This document shows, piece by piece, positions 49,997-56,947 of a stretch of 56,947 nucleotides of DNA. The stretch spans positions 1-56,947 of the forward strand of contig CANRDO010000018.1 in the NCBI GenBank assembly GCA_947629385.1, written 5' to 3'. Source of the stretch: an uncultured Lachnospiraceae bacterium (GTDB lineage: Bacteria; Bacillota; Clostridia; Lachnospirales; Lachnospiraceae). The notes beneath the pieces were generated by a model. It did not search any database. It was given only the letters and a program-made list of their open reading frames with translations, and was not told the origin of the DNA. Each line of letters opens with the position of its first letter. Within the stretch, counting starts at the first letter, position 1. Made by a program: the position numbers and the translations under genes.

Positions 49997-52183
49997 ATGA
50001 TAAAAAGATTTGTATTTGGAAATCCGCTGGAGACGGAGGCCGTACCGGAAAAGCCGCAGGCGGTGCGGGTGTGCGTAGGTAAGGCGGGTGATGAAAAGGC
50101 GGGCGTGAAAAAGAACGCGGGAGCCGGGAAGGAGACTGAGACAGAGACAGCGCTCCCGCATCTTGTGTGGGACGATGAGACTCTCTCTTTGCGGATGGAC
50201 GACGAGGACATTGTGTACGGGCTTGGCGAGAATGTGCGTGGCATCAACAAGCGCGGCTGGATTTATGTGAGCGATTGTTCCGATGAACCGGATCATCACG
50301 AGGATATGCACTCCCTGTATGGCGCGCACAATTTCTTGCTGATCGACGGGAAGGAGACATTCGGACTGTTTATTGATACGCCATCAAAGGTGACCTTTGA
50401 CATCGGTTATACGAAGTACGATGAATTGCGGATCACGGTGGAGGACAACGCGTTTGAGCTGTATGTGATTGAAGCGCCAAGGCTTGAACGGTCAGAGAAG
50501 ACAATCGGGACGACCGGGACAGTGACTGTTGCTGATGGGGAAAAGTGTGCTATGAATGAATGGGACACGCAGGATGGATTCGCAGAGCAGGACCTCTCCG
50601 CTCCGGAGCAGATCGTACACGAATTCCGCCGCCTGATCGGCAGAAGCTACATCCCTCCGAAGTGGGCGTTCGGGTACGGACAGAGCCGCTGGAGCTATAT
50701 GACCGCGCAGGAGGTGCGCGAGGTGGCGCGGCGGTACCGTGAGCATCATCTTCCGCTGGACATGATATACCTGGATATTGATTACATGGAGCGGTACAAG
50801 GACTTCACAGTTGACCGAGAGGCGTTCCCGGATTTTGAAGAGCTGGTCGAGGAGATGAAGGAGCAGGGCATTCGGCTTGTCCCGATTATCGACGCCGGTG
50901 TGAAGATCGAGAAGGGCTACGATGTCTATGAGGAGGGTATTGCGAACGGGTATTTCTGCAAAGATGAGGACGGAAAGGAGTTTGTCGTCGGTGTTTGGCC
51001 CGGCAGATGCCATTTTCCAGATATGCTGAACGATGAGGCGAGACGCTGGTTCGGGCGCAAGTACAAGGTGCTGCTCGATATGGGCGTCGAAGGCTTCTGG
51101 AACGACATGAACGAACCGGTGATCTTTTACTCGGAGAAACGGTTGGAGGAACTGTTTGACAAGCTGGGTGCATATAAGGGGAGAAACATGGGTGTGGATG
51201 ATTTCTTTGAGTTTCAGCACATGCCAGCTGCTCTCTCGAACTGTGCAGAGGATTACCGGAGCTTCTATCACAATTATCGGGGGCAGAAGGTACGTCACGA
51301 CAAAGTGCACAACCTGTTTGGTTATTACATGACGCGCTCGGCAGCAGAGGCGTTCGAGGAGCTGGAGCCGGATAAGAGAATTCTGCTGTTTTCTCGCGCG
51401 TCTTACATAGGAATGCACCGCTACGGCGGTATCTGGACCGGTGACAACAAATCGTGGTGGTCGCATCTGCTTATGAATATGAAGATGTTGCCCTCGCTGA
51501 ACATGTGCGGTTTTCTGTACGTCGGTGCGGACATCGGCGGCTTCGACAGAGATTGCACACGTGATTTGCTGCTGCGCTGGCTGGCGCTCGGAATCTTTCT
51601 GCCGCTGCTGCGGAATCACTCCGCGAAGTGGACCAGACGGCAGGAGCTGTACGCGTTTGGAGACACAGAGGATTTCCGGGGAATTCTGGCGCTGCGCTAT
51701 CGTCTGCTGCCTTACCTGTACAGTGAGTTCATGAAGGCGGCGCTGACGGACGGCATGTATGCTCGGCCGCTCGGTTTCGTGTGGAGAGAAGATCCAATCG
51801 CGCGGCGCGTGGAGGATCAGATGTTGATCGGGGAGAGTGTCATGATCGCGCCGGTGTACGAGCAGAACGCGTCGGGACGGGTGGTCTACTTGCCGGAGGA
51901 GATGAAGCTTGTGCGCTTTAAGGACGCGCAGATTTCGGAGGAGACTGTGCTGCCGGCGGGACATCATTATGTGGAGATTCCGCTTGACGAGGTCGTGTTG
52001 TTTGTCCGCAAGGGGCATATTCTTCCGCTCGCACAGGGAGGCGAGAAGGTGGCGGATGTGGACTGGGATGAGCTGGAGCTGGTTCATTTCGCTGGACGCG
52101 GAGCGAGGTACGAACTGTACGATGACGACGGCGTAAGCCGGAAGGTGGAGCTGGACGAGGGCATTCAGTGGATCTGCCTGTAA
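49997..52183 (+). CDS. Glycoside hydrolase family 31 (alpha-glucosidase-type)
   Basis: A 728-residue cytoplasmic glycosidase with no signal peptide. The (beta/alpha)8 barrel (about 200-570) opens with PPKWAFGYGQSRWSY and LDMIYLDIDYMERYKDFT. The catalytic nucleophile Asp is in FWNDMNEPVIF and the acid/base Asp in GGIWTGDNKSWW. Substrate-site residues LYVGADIGGFD and HSAKWTRRQELY follow. The N-terminal beta domain is short (about 190 residues) and the C-terminal beta domains are complete. It likely hydrolyses alpha-glucosides taken into the cell. Start ATG 49997 with GGAGCAGGAG. Substrate not readable from sequence. Confidence 0.92.
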   Translation: MIKRFVFGNPLETEAVPEKPQAVRVCVGKAGDEKAGVKKNAGAGKETETETALPHLVWDDETLSLRMDDEDIVYGLGENVRGINKRGWIYVSDCSDEPDHHEDMHSLYGAHNFLLIDGKETFGLFIDTPSKVTFDIGYTKYDELRITVEDNAFELYVIEAPRLERSEKTIGTTGTVTVADGEKCAMNEWDTQDGFAEQDLSAPEQIVHEFRRLIGRSYIPPKWAFGYGQSRWSYMTAQEVREVARRYREHHLPLDMIYLDIDYMERYKDFTVDREAFPDFEELVEEMKEQGIRLVPIIDAGVKIEKGYDVYEEGIANGYFCKDEDGKEFVVGVWPGRCHFPDMLNDEARRWFGRKYKVLLDMGVEGFWNDMNEPVIFYSEKRLEELFDKLGAYKGRNMGVDDFFEFQHMPAALSNCAEDYRSFYHNYRGQKVRHDKVHNLFGYYMTRSAAEAFEELEPDKRILLFSRASYIGMHRYGGIWTGDNKSWWSHLLMNMKMLPSLNMCGFLYVGADIGGFDRDCTRDLLLRWLALGIFLPLLRNHSAKWTRRQELYAFGDTEDFRGILALRYRLLPYLYSEFMKAALTDGMYARPLGFVWREDPIARRVEDQMLIGESVMIAPVYEQNASGRVVYLPEEMKLVRFKDAQISEETVLPAGHHYVEIPLDEVVLFVRKGHILPLAQGGEKVADVDWDELELVHFAGRGARYELYDDDGVSRKVELDEGIQWICL

Positions 52184-52294
52184 ACAAGTTCCCGCTTTAT
52201 CAAAATGGCTCACACATGCAGCTTAAACACCCGATAAAACTCGGAAAGGTAACGGTGGCGATTCATTCCAATTAGATAATAATTTGGACAAAGC

Positions 52295-52323
52295 TTGCTT
52301 TTGACATGATTCCATGATATACT
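52295..52323 (+). promoter_or_regulatory. Promoter of the queT unit
   Basis: TTGCTT (52295-52300), 17-base spacer, TATACT (52318-52323). A stem of the type CGCAATGCC / GGCTTTGCG follows directly in the leader. Confidence 0.5.
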
Positions 52324-52372
52324 CTCAATCGTCGCAATGCCCGAAAACACAGGCTTTGCGGCGGATCAACAA

Positions 52373-52415
52373 CGTCAGTTCGAGACCTTCCTGACGTAAA
52401 ACAAAACTAAAGGAG
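52373..52415 (+). promoter_or_regulatory. preQ1-I riboswitch of queT
   Basis: Small aptamer: stem CGTCAG (52373-52378) / CTGACG (52391-52396) enclosing the loop TTCGAGACCTTC, then the A-rich tail TAAAACAAAACTAA that folds back as a pseudoknot. The tail runs straight into AGGAG, the queT ribosome site. Binding of preQ1 (pre-queuosine-1) should hide the site and reduce translation. The downstream gene, a queuosine-precursor transporter, fits. Confidence 0.85.
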
Positions 52416-52425
52416 AAAACTGAAT

Positions 52426-52920
52426 ATGAAAGACAGAAAAGTATTGTTCCTTGTCCACGCGGCGGCGATCGCCGCAGTCTACGTTGTGCTGACGCTGCTG
52501 TTCGCGCCGTTTTCCTTTGGGGAAATACAGGTGCGGGTTTCCGAGGCGCTGACGGTCCTGCCGTTCTTTACGCCAGCGGCGGTCCCCGGACTTTTCGCCG
52601 GATGCCTGATCGCGAACATCCTGGGCGGCGCGATTCCGGCGGACATCGCGTTCGGCAGCATCGCGACGCTGCTTGGCGCGGCGGGCACCTACCTGCTTCG
52701 GAAGAAGAGCCGTTATCTTGCCCCGATCCCTCCGATTGTGGCGAACACGCTGATCGTGCCGTTCGTGCTGCGCTTCGGATATGGGTTGAACCTTCCGATC
52801 CCGTTCATGATGCTGACCGTAGGCATCGGGGAAGTAATTTCCTGCGGGATCTTTGGCATGATCGTGCTGACGGCGCTGGAGCGCTACAGGGGAACAATCT
52901 TCAAGCAGGCCGCGGTGTGA
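52426..52920 (+). CDS. queT: Queuosine precursor transporter QueT
   Basis: A 164-residue membrane protein of the QueT (ECF-type substrate-binding) family with about five hydrophobic helices. Conserved segments are AAIAAVYVVLTLLFAPFSFGEIQVRVSEAL-type YVVLTLLFAPFSFG, QVRVSEALTVLPFFTP and GLFAGCLIANILGG. It salvages preQ1 or queuine-type precursors for the wobble base queuosine. The preQ1-I aptamer upstream supports this strongly. Start ATG 52426 behind AGGAG. Confidence 0.94.
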   Translation: MKDRKVLFLVHAAAIAAVYVVLTLLFAPFSFGEIQVRVSEALTVLPFFTPAAVPGLFAGCLIANILGGAIPADIAFGSIATLLGAAGTYLLRKKSRYLAPIPPIVANTLIVPFVLRFGYGLNLPIPFMMLTVGIGEVISCGIFGMIVLTALERYRGTIFKQAAV

Positions 52921-52947
52921 CGGAAAGACAGTGCGCCATACAGCTGC

Positions 52948-54021
52948 TCACATGGTAAACTGGAAAATACAGTACGCCGCGTAGATGCACAGCAGCAGGA
53001 TTCCCTGGACGCGGGCCAGCTTGTTGCGCAGGATCGCCGGGACGGTCATGAGCAGCATAACGAAGAGCATGACCGGAATGTCGACGGCCAGCGATGCGTT
53101 ATGGCCTGCCACGACGGAGCTCTGCGGGATGTCGAAGGGCGCGATCGTGATAGCAGTGCCGCTCACGAGCACGAGATTGAAGAGGTTGGCTCCGATGACA
53201 TTGCCGAGCGAGAGCGCGCCGTGTCCTTTCGCGAGCGAGGTGATGGCGGTCACGAGCTCCGGCAGCGAGGTGCCGAGCGCGACGAAGGTCAGCGCGATCA
53301 CGGATTCCGGTACGCCGAGCGCCTGCGCGATCAGGGTGCCGTTGTCGACGAGCAGTCTCGCGCCGATGGCGATCAGGACGGCTCCAACGACAAGCAGCAC
53401 GATATTTTTGCCCATACTGTTTTCCGGCTCTGTGGTCTCGGAGCCGGAATTATTATTCCCGGAGCTTCCTTCACCGGAGCCGGATTCCGCTATTGCGGCG
53501 GAACTGTTTTTCCCGGATTTTTCTTTGCCGGTATCGAGCGTCGCCGCTGCAGAAGCCTGCGCGGAACGGTCTCCCTTCATCTGCAGCACAGTGTAGACCA
53601 TATAGACGACGAAGAGCCCGAGCAGAAGAAGACCGGTAGTCCGGCTGAAATGTCCGCTCGTATAGGCGATAAATGAATAAAAGACAGCCGCCGCGAAAAA
53701 GAACAGGACGGGCGAGATCAGCGTCTTTCGGTCGACGTTTCCGGGCTTGATGGCGATCGTCAGCGCAGCGATCAATGATGTGTTGCAGATGATGGAGCCG
53801 ATCGCGTTGCCGTAGGCGATCTCGCCGTGACCGGAGAAGGCTGCCGACGCGGAGACCATGACCTCCGGCAGTGTGGTGCCGATGGAAACGACCGTCGCCC
53901 CGATGAGCAGCTCCGGGATACGGAAATGGTGCGCGATCCCGGTCGCGCCGTCCACAAACCAGTCGCCGCCCTTGATCAGCAGCAGCAGACCCACGATAAA
54001 CAAAAGCACTGGAACTAACAT
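52948..54021 (-). CDS. Calcium/sodium antiporter (CaCA family, YrbG-like)
   Basis: A 357-residue membrane antiporter with ten predicted helices in two inverted halves. The alpha-1 and alpha-2 repeats are visible: GATVVSIGTTLPEVMVSASA then GNAIGSIICNTSLI, and ALTFVALGTSLPELVTAITS then GNVIGANLFNLVLV. These hold the ion-binding Glu and Asn residues. A charged Ser/Gly/Glu loop (about 150-200) separates the halves. It exchanges Ca2+ for Na+ or H+. Start ATG 54021 has GGAGG 7 bases upstream. Confidence 0.94.
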   Translation of the reverse strand: MLVPVLLFIVGLLLLIKGGDWFVDGATGIAHHFRIPELLIGATVVSIGTTLPEVMVSASAAFSGHGEIAYGNAIGSIICNTSLIAALTIAIKPGNVDRKTLISPVLFFFAAAVFYSFIAYTSGHFSRTTGLLLLGLFVVYMVYTVLQMKGDRSAQASAAATLDTGKEKSGKNSSAAIAESGSGEGSSGNNNSGSETTEPENSMGKNIVLLVVGAVLIAIGARLLVDNGTLIAQALGVPESVIALTFVALGTSLPELVTAITSLAKGHGALSLGNVIGANLFNLVLVSGTAITIAPFDIPQSSVVAGHNASLAVDIPVMLFVMLLMTVPAILRNKLARVQGILLLCIYAAYCIFQFTM

Positions 54022-54257
54022 AACATATCCTCCCTCTGATCCGGGCAGATTCTTCCCGGATCGATCTTACTACACTATAGCACAGGCGGAGAATTTTTTA
54101 AAGAAAAGGATTAACAGAAACGGAAAGATGTTATATACTAATTGTATTGCTCAATCTGAGCCGCTGCGTCTGCTGTCGGAATCGTAAAAAGGCGGTGAGC
54201 GGGCGATCATATATACCGGGTATCGGTAATTAAGCAGGGAAAGAAAAAGGGCTGAAT

Positions 54258-56204
54258 ATGATACAGACGAAAAAGCTGACACAATTTTATATTTCACAGT
54301 ACGAGACGCAGGCCAGAAAGAAGCAGAAGAGGCCGGGCAGCCTGTCGGATCTGGAGGGGCGCGCCGCGCGTTTCTGGCGGACGCTGAAGGGTGCGCGGCC
54401 GTCGCGTGTGAGCAGCAATGTTCTGGAAGATTACCACAAGCAGATTAAAAATCTGATGTTTTTCGCGGTGCGCAGGCAGCAGGAGAAGGTGCTGAGGATG
54501 ATACGGGAGGACATGATCCCGAAGCTGATCCAGCTTGATCTTGGGATGCTTCTGCCGCAGCAGAGGGACGCGCTGAACGGGGAATTCCTCGCGTTTTTGA
54601 GAAGGCAGATGCCCTGCGCGATCTGCAGCAAGCCGCTCTTTGTGCTGTACCCGCGCTATGTACATTTTCAGCTGGAAAGCAAGATCCTGGATCTTGTGCC
54701 GACGCGGCCGGAGCTGGAGTTCCCGGAGGCGCTGGAGATGCAGCGGCATTTCGTTTTGCATATCGGGCCGACGAACAGCGGCAAGACCTTCCAGGCGCTG
54801 GAACGGCTGAAGCAGGTGAACCGCGGCGCTTATCTCGGGCCGCTGCGTCTGCTCGCGCTCGAGGTGTATGAGCGCATGATGGGCTTCGGGGTGCCGTGTA
54901 CGATGCTGACCGGGCAGGAGTGCATTGAGGAGCCGGACAGCCGCGTCACGGCGTCGACGATCGAGATGGCGGACCTTGACGAAAATTATGAGGTGGCGGT
55001 GATCGACGAGGCGCAGATGATGACGGATCTGGAGCGCGGACATTCCTGGACGCGGGCGATCCTCGGCTTGAAGGCGAAGGAGATCCACGTCTGCTCCAGC
55101 CCGACCGCGGAGGAGGTGCTGAAGCACCTGATCGAACTGTGCGGCGACAGCTATGAGATCCACCGCTACGAGCGCAAGACGAAGCTTGTCTTCGAGGACA
55201 GGCCGTTCGAGTTTCCGGACGACGTGCGAAAGGGCGACGCGCTGATCACTTTTTCCAAGAAGTCGGTGCTCGACGTGGCCGGGCGTCTCGAGGAGTGCGG
55301 CGTCAATGCGAGCATCATCTACGGGAGCCTGCCGCCGGAAATCCGCCGCCGCCAGATGCGGCTGTTCACGAGCGGGAAGACGAAGGTGGTCGTCTCGACC
55401 GACGCGATCGGTATGGGGCTGAATCTTCCGGTGAAGCGCATCATCTTCCTGCAGGCGGACAAGTTTGACGGGACGGATCGCCGTCCTTTGAAGACCGGCG
55501 AGATCAAGCAGATCGCGGGGCGCGCGGGCCGCTACGGCATTTATGATACCGGCTACATCACGGCGATGGGCGAGGATGAATTGAGATATATCAAAGAAAA
55601 ATACGAGGAGCCGGAAGCGCCGATCGAGAAGGTGAGTCTGGGCTTCCCGCAGGTGCTTCTGGATCTGGACGAGCCGCTGGACGACATTTTGAAGGTCTGG
55701 TGCTCCGTGGCGCCTTCCGATCCGTTCGAGAAGGAGAATGTGGACGAGGCCCTGTTCCTGTACGAGCGGGCCTATAAGGTGAAAGGGCAGATCGAAGACT
55801 TTGACAACAAGCGCATGCTCTACCGCATGATCACCTGCCCGATCGACATCAAGGACAAGCGAGTGGTGGATCTCTGGCTGGACTACTGCCGGACGTATTC
55901 CGCGGATGTGTCGCTGACGAAGCCGCGGCTGGAGCGCAGGGGCTGGCAGGGCATCCTGCAGTATGAGACCTATTACAAGCAGCTCGATCTGTACTACCAG
56001 TTTTCCCAGCGCATGGGAAAGATCATCGATGAAAACTGGCTGAAGCGCGAGCGCGAGAAGACCGAGGCAAATATCATGCGCTATCTGACAAAAGGCAAGT
56101 CGGATTACATCGCGCGCTGCCCGTACTGCGGCAAACCGCTGCCGCTCGGCTACCCGTATCGGGCGTGCGAGGAATGCCGCAAAGAGATGAGAAATATAGG
56201 ATAA
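54258..56204 (+). CDS. SUV3-like superfamily 2 RNA helicase with C-terminal zinc ribbon
   Basis: A 648-residue helicase closest in motif layout to mitochondrial SUV3. An N-terminal helical region (1-150) precedes motif I HIGPTNSGKTFQALERL, then GAYLGPLRLLALEVYERM and VPCTMLTGQE. Motif II is VAVIDEAQMM and motif III-like VCSSPTAEEV. The second RecA domain has ALITFSKKSVLDVA, VVSTDAIGMGLNLPVKRIIF and the arginine-finger motif VI QIAGRAGRYG. The end carries CPYCGKPLPLG and CEECRKE, a zinc ribbon not typical of SUV3. It should unwind structured RNA using ATP, but its partner nuclease is unknown. It precedes tdk by 22 bases. Confidence 0.85.
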   Translation: MIQTKKLTQFYISQYETQARKKQKRPGSLSDLEGRAARFWRTLKGARPSRVSSNVLEDYHKQIKNLMFFAVRRQQEKVLRMIREDMIPKLIQLDLGMLLPQQRDALNGEFLAFLRRQMPCAICSKPLFVLYPRYVHFQLESKILDLVPTRPELEFPEALEMQRHFVLHIGPTNSGKTFQALERLKQVNRGAYLGPLRLLALEVYERMMGFGVPCTMLTGQECIEEPDSRVTASTIEMADLDENYEVAVIDEAQMMTDLERGHSWTRAILGLKAKEIHVCSSPTAEEVLKHLIELCGDSYEIHRYERKTKLVFEDRPFEFPDDVRKGDALITFSKKSVLDVAGRLEECGVNASIIYGSLPPEIRRRQMRLFTSGKTKVVVSTDAIGMGLNLPVKRIIFLQADKFDGTDRRPLKTGEIKQIAGRAGRYGIYDTGYITAMGEDELRYIKEKYEEPEAPIEKVSLGFPQVLLDLDEPLDDILKVWCSVAPSDPFEKENVDEALFLYERAYKVKGQIEDFDNKRMLYRMITCPIDIKDKRVVDLWLDYCRTYSADVSLTKPRLERRGWQGILQYETYYKQLDLYYQFSQRMGKIIDENWLKREREKTEANIMRYLTKGKSDYIARCPYCGKPLPLGYPYRACEECRKEMRNIG

Positions 56205-56226
56205 CAGAGGTACAAGGAGAAAAGTT

Positions 56227-56802
56227 ATGGCGAAATTATACTTCCGGCACGGGGCGATGGGAAGCTCCAAGACGGCGAACGCGCTGATGGCGGCGTACAA
56301 TTATTATGAGCGTGGGAAACGGGCGCTGCTCGTGAAGCCGAAGATCGACACGCGGGACGTGGGCGTGATCCGAAGCCGCATGGGGCTCGAGCAGAAGTGT
56401 ATTTATGTGGAGGATCTGACGGCGATGAGCGACGAACAGATCAGCAAATACGACTGCGTGATCGTGGACGAGGCACAGTTCTGCAGGAAGGCTGATATCG
56501 AGCTGTTTGTGCACATCGTGGACGACCTGGGGATCCCGGTGATCTGCTATGGGCTGCGGACGGATTTCCGCCGGGAGCTCTTCGAGGGAAGCATGTGGCT
56601 GCTGGCCTGGGCGGACATCATCGAGGAGCTGAAGACGGTCTGCTGGTGCGGGCAGGGCGCGTCCTGCAACACGCGCTTCACCGGGGACGGGCAGATCGTG
56701 CGCGACGGCACGCAGATCGTCGTGGGCGGCAACGACAGCTACACGGCGCTGTGCCGGAAACACTTTAAAGAAGGGAATCTGGGACCGAAACGTTTGAAGT
56801 AG
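56227..56802 (+). CDS. tdk: Thymidine kinase
   Basis: A 191-residue type II thymidine kinase that phosphorylates thymidine with ATP in the salvage pathway. Walker A is GAMGSSKTANAL, the lasso precedes VIVDEAQFC (Walker B with the catalytic Glu-Ala-Gln), and IPVICYGLRTDFRRELFEGS is the family signature. A zinc-binding set is visible (CWCGQGASC and the late Cys in ALCRKH). Start ATG 56227 with AAGGAG. Adjacent to the SUV3-like gene, probably one transcript. Confidence 0.95.
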   Translation: MAKLYFRHGAMGSSKTANALMAAYNYYERGKRALLVKPKIDTRDVGVIRSRMGLEQKCIYVEDLTAMSDEQISKYDCVIVDEAQFCRKADIELFVHIVDDLGIPVICYGLRTDFRRELFEGSMWLLAWADIIEELKTVCWCGQGASCNTRFTGDGQIVRDGTQIVVGGNDSYTALCRKHFKEGNLGPKRLK

Positions 56803-56947
56803 GTCGACGCGTCTGACGTAGCGCAAAAAACCTGTTGTTGCGCGTAGACTTTTACAGAAAATGGTTGTATAACCTGACTTTGGTATCAGACATTAAAAAA
56901 TGGCGTTAACCCATCGAAAAATTAAAGCTGTTGCAGTAGATTTGCAG

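Noticed and set aside
50492..52213. A 573-codon minus-strand open frame across the GH31 gene
   Set aside because: Shadow of a conserved glycosidase; no ribosome site or recognisable domain.
54294..56300. A 668-codon minus-strand open frame across the helicase gene
   Set aside because: Complement shadow of the SUV3-like gene; the sense strand has intact helicase motifs.
56803..56947. Terminator or gene after tdk
   Set aside because: GCGCAA / TTGCGC can form a hairpin at 56821-56843 but lacks a T run; no coding frame is convincing before the window ends.

Overview
The window looks like chromosomal DNA of a spore-forming, GC-rich member of the Clostridia, most likely family Lachnospiraceae. 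The supporting signs are a T-box ahead of proS, Gram-positive style Shine-Dalgarno sites, an alpha/beta-type small acid-soluble spore protein, cotJ spore-coat genes, an archaeal-type short ProS, PadR/DUF1700/DUF4097/PspC gene order, c-di-GMP-I and preQ1-I riboswitches, and secreted proteins with Thr/Pro linkers and BspA-like leucine-rich repeats. No rRNA, tRNA, CRISPR array, prophage or insertion sequence was recognised. Family assignments come from reading motifs by eye; no database search was run.

Layout. 0-5.3 kb: a secreted SH3-like protein, an OmpR-type two-component system, a DUF6128-like protein, and a convergent radical-SAM activase. 5.4-12.8 kb: T-box/proS, the livKHMGF branched-chain amino-acid ABC transporter with a hairpin between livK and livH, and a cytidylate-kinase-like protein. 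12.9-16.3 kb: a secreted Ig-like/SGNH protein, a small unknown protein and a subtilisin-like (Csp-type) protease. 16.3-19.1 kb: an envelope-type cluster PadR-DUF1700-DUF4097-PspC with a palindrome over its promoter, then a SASP gene. 19.1-29.7 kb: housekeeping genes (holA, hemolysin III, degV, araC-type, dapF, rrf2-type, a lone Phd-like antitoxin, an S1-domain protein, sua5, a catalytically dead-looking YwlE-like phosphatase, rpiB) and an AAA ATPase.

29.8-42.4 kb is the most distinctive region, a cell-surface locus. It has a 1312-residue choice-of-anchor/CnaB-like stalk protein, a cell-wall amidase, and two large paralogous secreted proteins (1438 and 690 residues). Each of these two is built from signal peptide, BspA-like repeats, a Thr/Pro linker and many Cys-x2-Cys/Gly-His repeats. 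Each lies behind its own promoter and its own c-di-GMP-I (GEMM-I) riboswitch, and the promoter-upstream DNA is also duplicated. This suggests that the second messenger c-di-GMP sets how much of these repeat proteins is exported.

42.6-57 kb: ispF, an AT-rich RelE/ParE toxin-antitoxin pair, a cotJ operon in which CotJA and CotJB are one reading frame, an M24 aminopeptidase, cysS with a structured non-T-box leader, mrnC, rlmB, a GH31 glycosidase, preQ1-riboswitch/queT, a Ca/Na antiporter, a SUV3-like helicase and tdk. The last ~145 bases (56803-56947) hold no gene that I can see.
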